64,000 nucleotides of DNA. It comes from Algoriphagus zhangzhouensis (lineage in GTDB: Bacteria; Bacteroidota; Bacteroidia; Cytophagales; Cyclobacteriaceae). The stretch is taken from assembly GCF_900148515.1 (NCBI RefSeq), contig NZ_FRXN01000004.1, forward strand, positions 1-64,000, read 5' to 3'. Each line of letters opens with the position of its first letter. The first letter of the stretch is position 1. The notes beneath the pieces were generated by a model. It was given only the letters and a program-made list of their open reading frames with translations. It was not told where the DNA came from and ran no database searches. This document shows, in pieces, positions 62,476 to 64,000 of the stretch. A program made the position numbers and the translations under genes.

Positions 62476-64000
62476 TCATTGATTGATAGCAACAAAAGCT
62501 TCTTCCTTAGCGCTGTTGTTGACCTTAACTGGATATTTCTGCTTTAGATTGGCAATCAATTGCTGATCTAAATATTCTTGATAGTCTCTGATTACCGGAC
62601 CTCTAGTTTCATCGAAGTCTTTAGGGCCAGCTGCGACTTTTTCACCTAATACAATTAGATAAGTTTGTCCATCAACAGTAAGCTCTTGATATTTTTGGTT
62701 TAAATCGGCTTTTGCCAGAGCTGCGTTTTCAGCAATTTCTAACAAACCTGCGTTGAATTTAAATGCCAATGGGTTGGGAACTTGGAAGCTCGCTTCAAAC
62801 TCCTCAACTAATGCTGGGGAGTATGACTTATCTTTCAGGAAAGCAACCGCTTGATCTTTTTTTGAAGAATCAAGAACCTGCACCACAAGTGAGTTAACTC
62901 TATCTTTCCATTGATAATTGGCTATATTTTGCTCAAAAAAGCTTTTCTGCCCAAGAGAATCCAAAAGGCCTTTTTGCCAAACCTCCTCATTCATCAAAGA
63001 GAAAAGTAGGATGCCATCATGATATTCTTTCAATAGCATGCTATACTCCTTGTTATTAGCTTCAAGGTCTTTTTCTTCTGCCTCGGCAAGAAGAGATCCA
63101 CTGTAACGATCGTACCAAATATCGAACGTTCCTCCTCTAGCTCTTGGAACTACTTCACTATCGGCCAAGTATGTCAGGAGATCTTTGGAGGTGTAAGATT
63201 TTCCTTGCAATGTGAATAGAACAGCATCTTCTAAACCAAGTCTATCAATTTCGCCAAGAAAACTGCTTTTTGGCTTTGTGTTTAGGTTTGATCGTAGTTG
63301 ATCAACAATTGCCTCATTTTCTTCAAAACCATATCTGGCTTTCTGTATTGCTAAAACCTGTGCTTGAATCATGGTAGATCTTGAATCCTTTAAGATTCGA
63401 GACCGGATCATGTCTTCCATGTCTTCAAATGAATCTATTGGCTTCTTTTCTTCCAATCTAAGGATATGGTAACCATACCTTGTTTTTACTGGTGGGGAAA
63501 CTTCTCCAATTTCAGTTAAAGAGAAAGCGGCCATTTCAAATTCTGGAATCATGTTTCCTACGCTAAACCAAGGAAGCAAACCTCCTTTTTGGCTAGTGGC
63601 AGGATCCTCTGAATAATTTTTGACAATGTCCTCCCAAATGGTTGTTGGTTTTTGAATTTCAGTATAAATGTCCGAAATCTTCCTTCTTGCCTGATCTTCA
63701 GAGTTGGGGTTGTTTTCATCAACTCGTACCAGAATATGGGACACTTGAACTTGGCCTGGGTTAGGCTGTCTGTCCTGAACCCTGATTATATGGTAACCAA
63801 AACTGGTTAAAACTGGGTCGGATACTTGTCCCGCTTGCAAATTAAAAGCAGCGTCCTCGAAAGGCTGAACCATTTGAAGAGCTGTAAAATAACCTAAATC
63901 ACCTTTGTTGACTTTGGCGGAAGGATCTTCGGAATATTCTAGCGCTAATGCATTGATGTCGCCCCCGTTTTGTATTTCTTGCTTCACCTTAAGTGCCATT
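62476..64000 (-). CDS. Multi-parvulin periplasmic peptidyl-prolyl isomerase (5' end outside window)
   Basis: At least 507 residues; the frame enters from the right edge within a parvulin domain, so the signal peptide or anchor is not visible. A second complete parvulin domain follows (VSHILVRVD...KNYSEDPATSQKGGLLPWFSVGNMIPEFE), then a long helical C-terminal part (~210-507) of SurA/PpiD type. Probably a folding factor for outer-membrane or secreted proteins together with the downstream SurA-like protein. Another similar gene upstream cannot be excluded. Confidence 0.9.
   Translation of the reverse strand, partial: MALKVKQEIQNGGDINALALEYSEDPSAKVNKGDLGYFTALQMVQPFEDAAFNLQAGQVSDPVLTSFGYHIIRVQDRQPNPGQVQVSHILVRVDENNPNSEDQARRKISDIYTEIQKPTTIWEDIVKNYSEDPATSQKGGLLPWFSVGNMIPEFEMAAFSLTEIGEVSPPVKTRYGYHILRLEEKKPIDSFEDMEDMIRSRILKDSRSTMIQAQVLAIQKARYGFEENEAIVDQLRSNLNTKPKSSFLGEIDRLGLEDAVLFTLQGKSYTSKDLLTYLADSEVVPRARGGTFDIWYDRYSGSLLAEAEEKDLEANNKEYSMLLKEYHDGILLFSLMNEEVWQKGLLDSLGQKSFFEQNIANYQWKDRVNSLVVQVLDSSKKDQAVAFLKDKSYSPALVEEFEASFQVPNPLAFKFNAGLLEIAENAALAKADLNQKYQELTVDGQTYLIVLGEKVAAGPKDFDETRGPVIRDYQEYLDQQLIANLKQKYPVKVNNSAKEEAFVAINQ

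Noticed and set aside
1-64000. tRNA, rRNA, CRISPR array, prophage or toxin-antitoxin locus
   Set aside because: None seen by eye: no cloverleaf-like segment with a T-loop GTTCGA motif, no regularly spaced repeats, no integrase or phage structural genes.

Overview
The window is a chromosomal segment of a Bacteroidota bacterium, most likely Cytophagales and close to Algoriphagus/Cyclobacteriaceae. The assignment is by gene content and phylum hallmarks, not by a database search. The hallmarks are: TAnnTTTG-type -7 promoter boxes (several ending in TTTGCAG), almost no Shine-Dalgarno sites, several TTG starts directly before signal peptides, a type IX secretion C-terminal sorting domain, a bamA-skp-skp cluster with uppS and nadK, an oversized NusB, a Rho with a long disordered insert, and an AccD that has lost most zinc-ribbon cysteines. 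No tRNA, rRNA, CRISPR array, transposase or phage gene was seen. Almost everything is housekeeping core; the accessory parts are small islands.

Layout. 1-2.8 kb: two secreted proteins on the minus strand, a glycine-rich, repeat-bearing surface protein running off the left edge and a T9SS cargo. 3-6.7 kb: rho, recO, tdk and a [2Fe-2S] ferredoxin (minus). 6.7-7.8 kb: a conserved unknown gene (plus), then a gene-free stretch with a striking 18-bp inverted repeat. 8.1-13.6 kb: the rod-shape operon mreB-mreC-mreD-mrdA-rodA (minus), back to back with rimP-nusA-infB (plus, 13.9-18.6 kb), which starts with a perfect leader hairpin. 18.6-19.4 kb: two small unknown membrane or anchored proteins. 19.5-23.2 kb: two outer-membrane barrels and a vanadium-haloperoxidase-like lipoprotein in one operon. 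23.2-24.8 kb: cstA (minus). 25-27.3 kb: accD and a lone nqrF. 27.5-30.6 kb: a degenerate ureohydrolase, a cytochrome-b5-like protein, a MurK-like sugar kinase and murQ. 30.7-32 kb: an rRNA pseudouridine synthase with a long disordered tail.

32-44 kb (minus): a GH127-like lipoprotein, thioredoxin, then the envelope biogenesis operon CBS protein-nadK-barrel-uppS-bamA-skp-skp, then a 2OG-Fe(II) oxygenase coupled to chrA. 44-47.8 kb (plus): a lipoprotein, serS with two tandem terminators, and a peroxiredoxin-thioredoxin-DUF6952 operon. 47.8-53.5 kb (minus): a barrel protein, bestrophin, DUF808 and a GH95 fucosidase-like enzyme. 53.5-57.5 kb (minus): nusB-ytxH-DUF1573-yajC-ybbR-coaE. 57.6-58.7 kb: leucine dehydrogenase. 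58.8-61 kb (plus): an ABC exporter half and a coiled-coil protein. 61-64 kb (minus): two parvulin chaperones, the second cut by the right edge.

How the genes work together: much of the segment serves the envelope (Mre/Rod elongasome, undecaprenyl-PP synthesis, BamA, Skp, SurA/PpiD-type chaperones, YajC, MurK/MurQ wall recycling) and the transcription/translation machinery (Rho, NusA, NusB, IF2, RimP, SerS, RluB-type). No complete previously undescribed system was found. The best leads are the degenerate ureohydrolase coupled to a b5-like protein, the barrel-barrel-haloperoxidase operon, the peroxiredoxin-WCGNC thioredoxin-DUF6952 operon, the intergenic 18-bp inverted repeat at 7947-7997, and the chrA-oxygenase pair. 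Confidence values are judgement from reading the sequence; no alignment or structure prediction was run.
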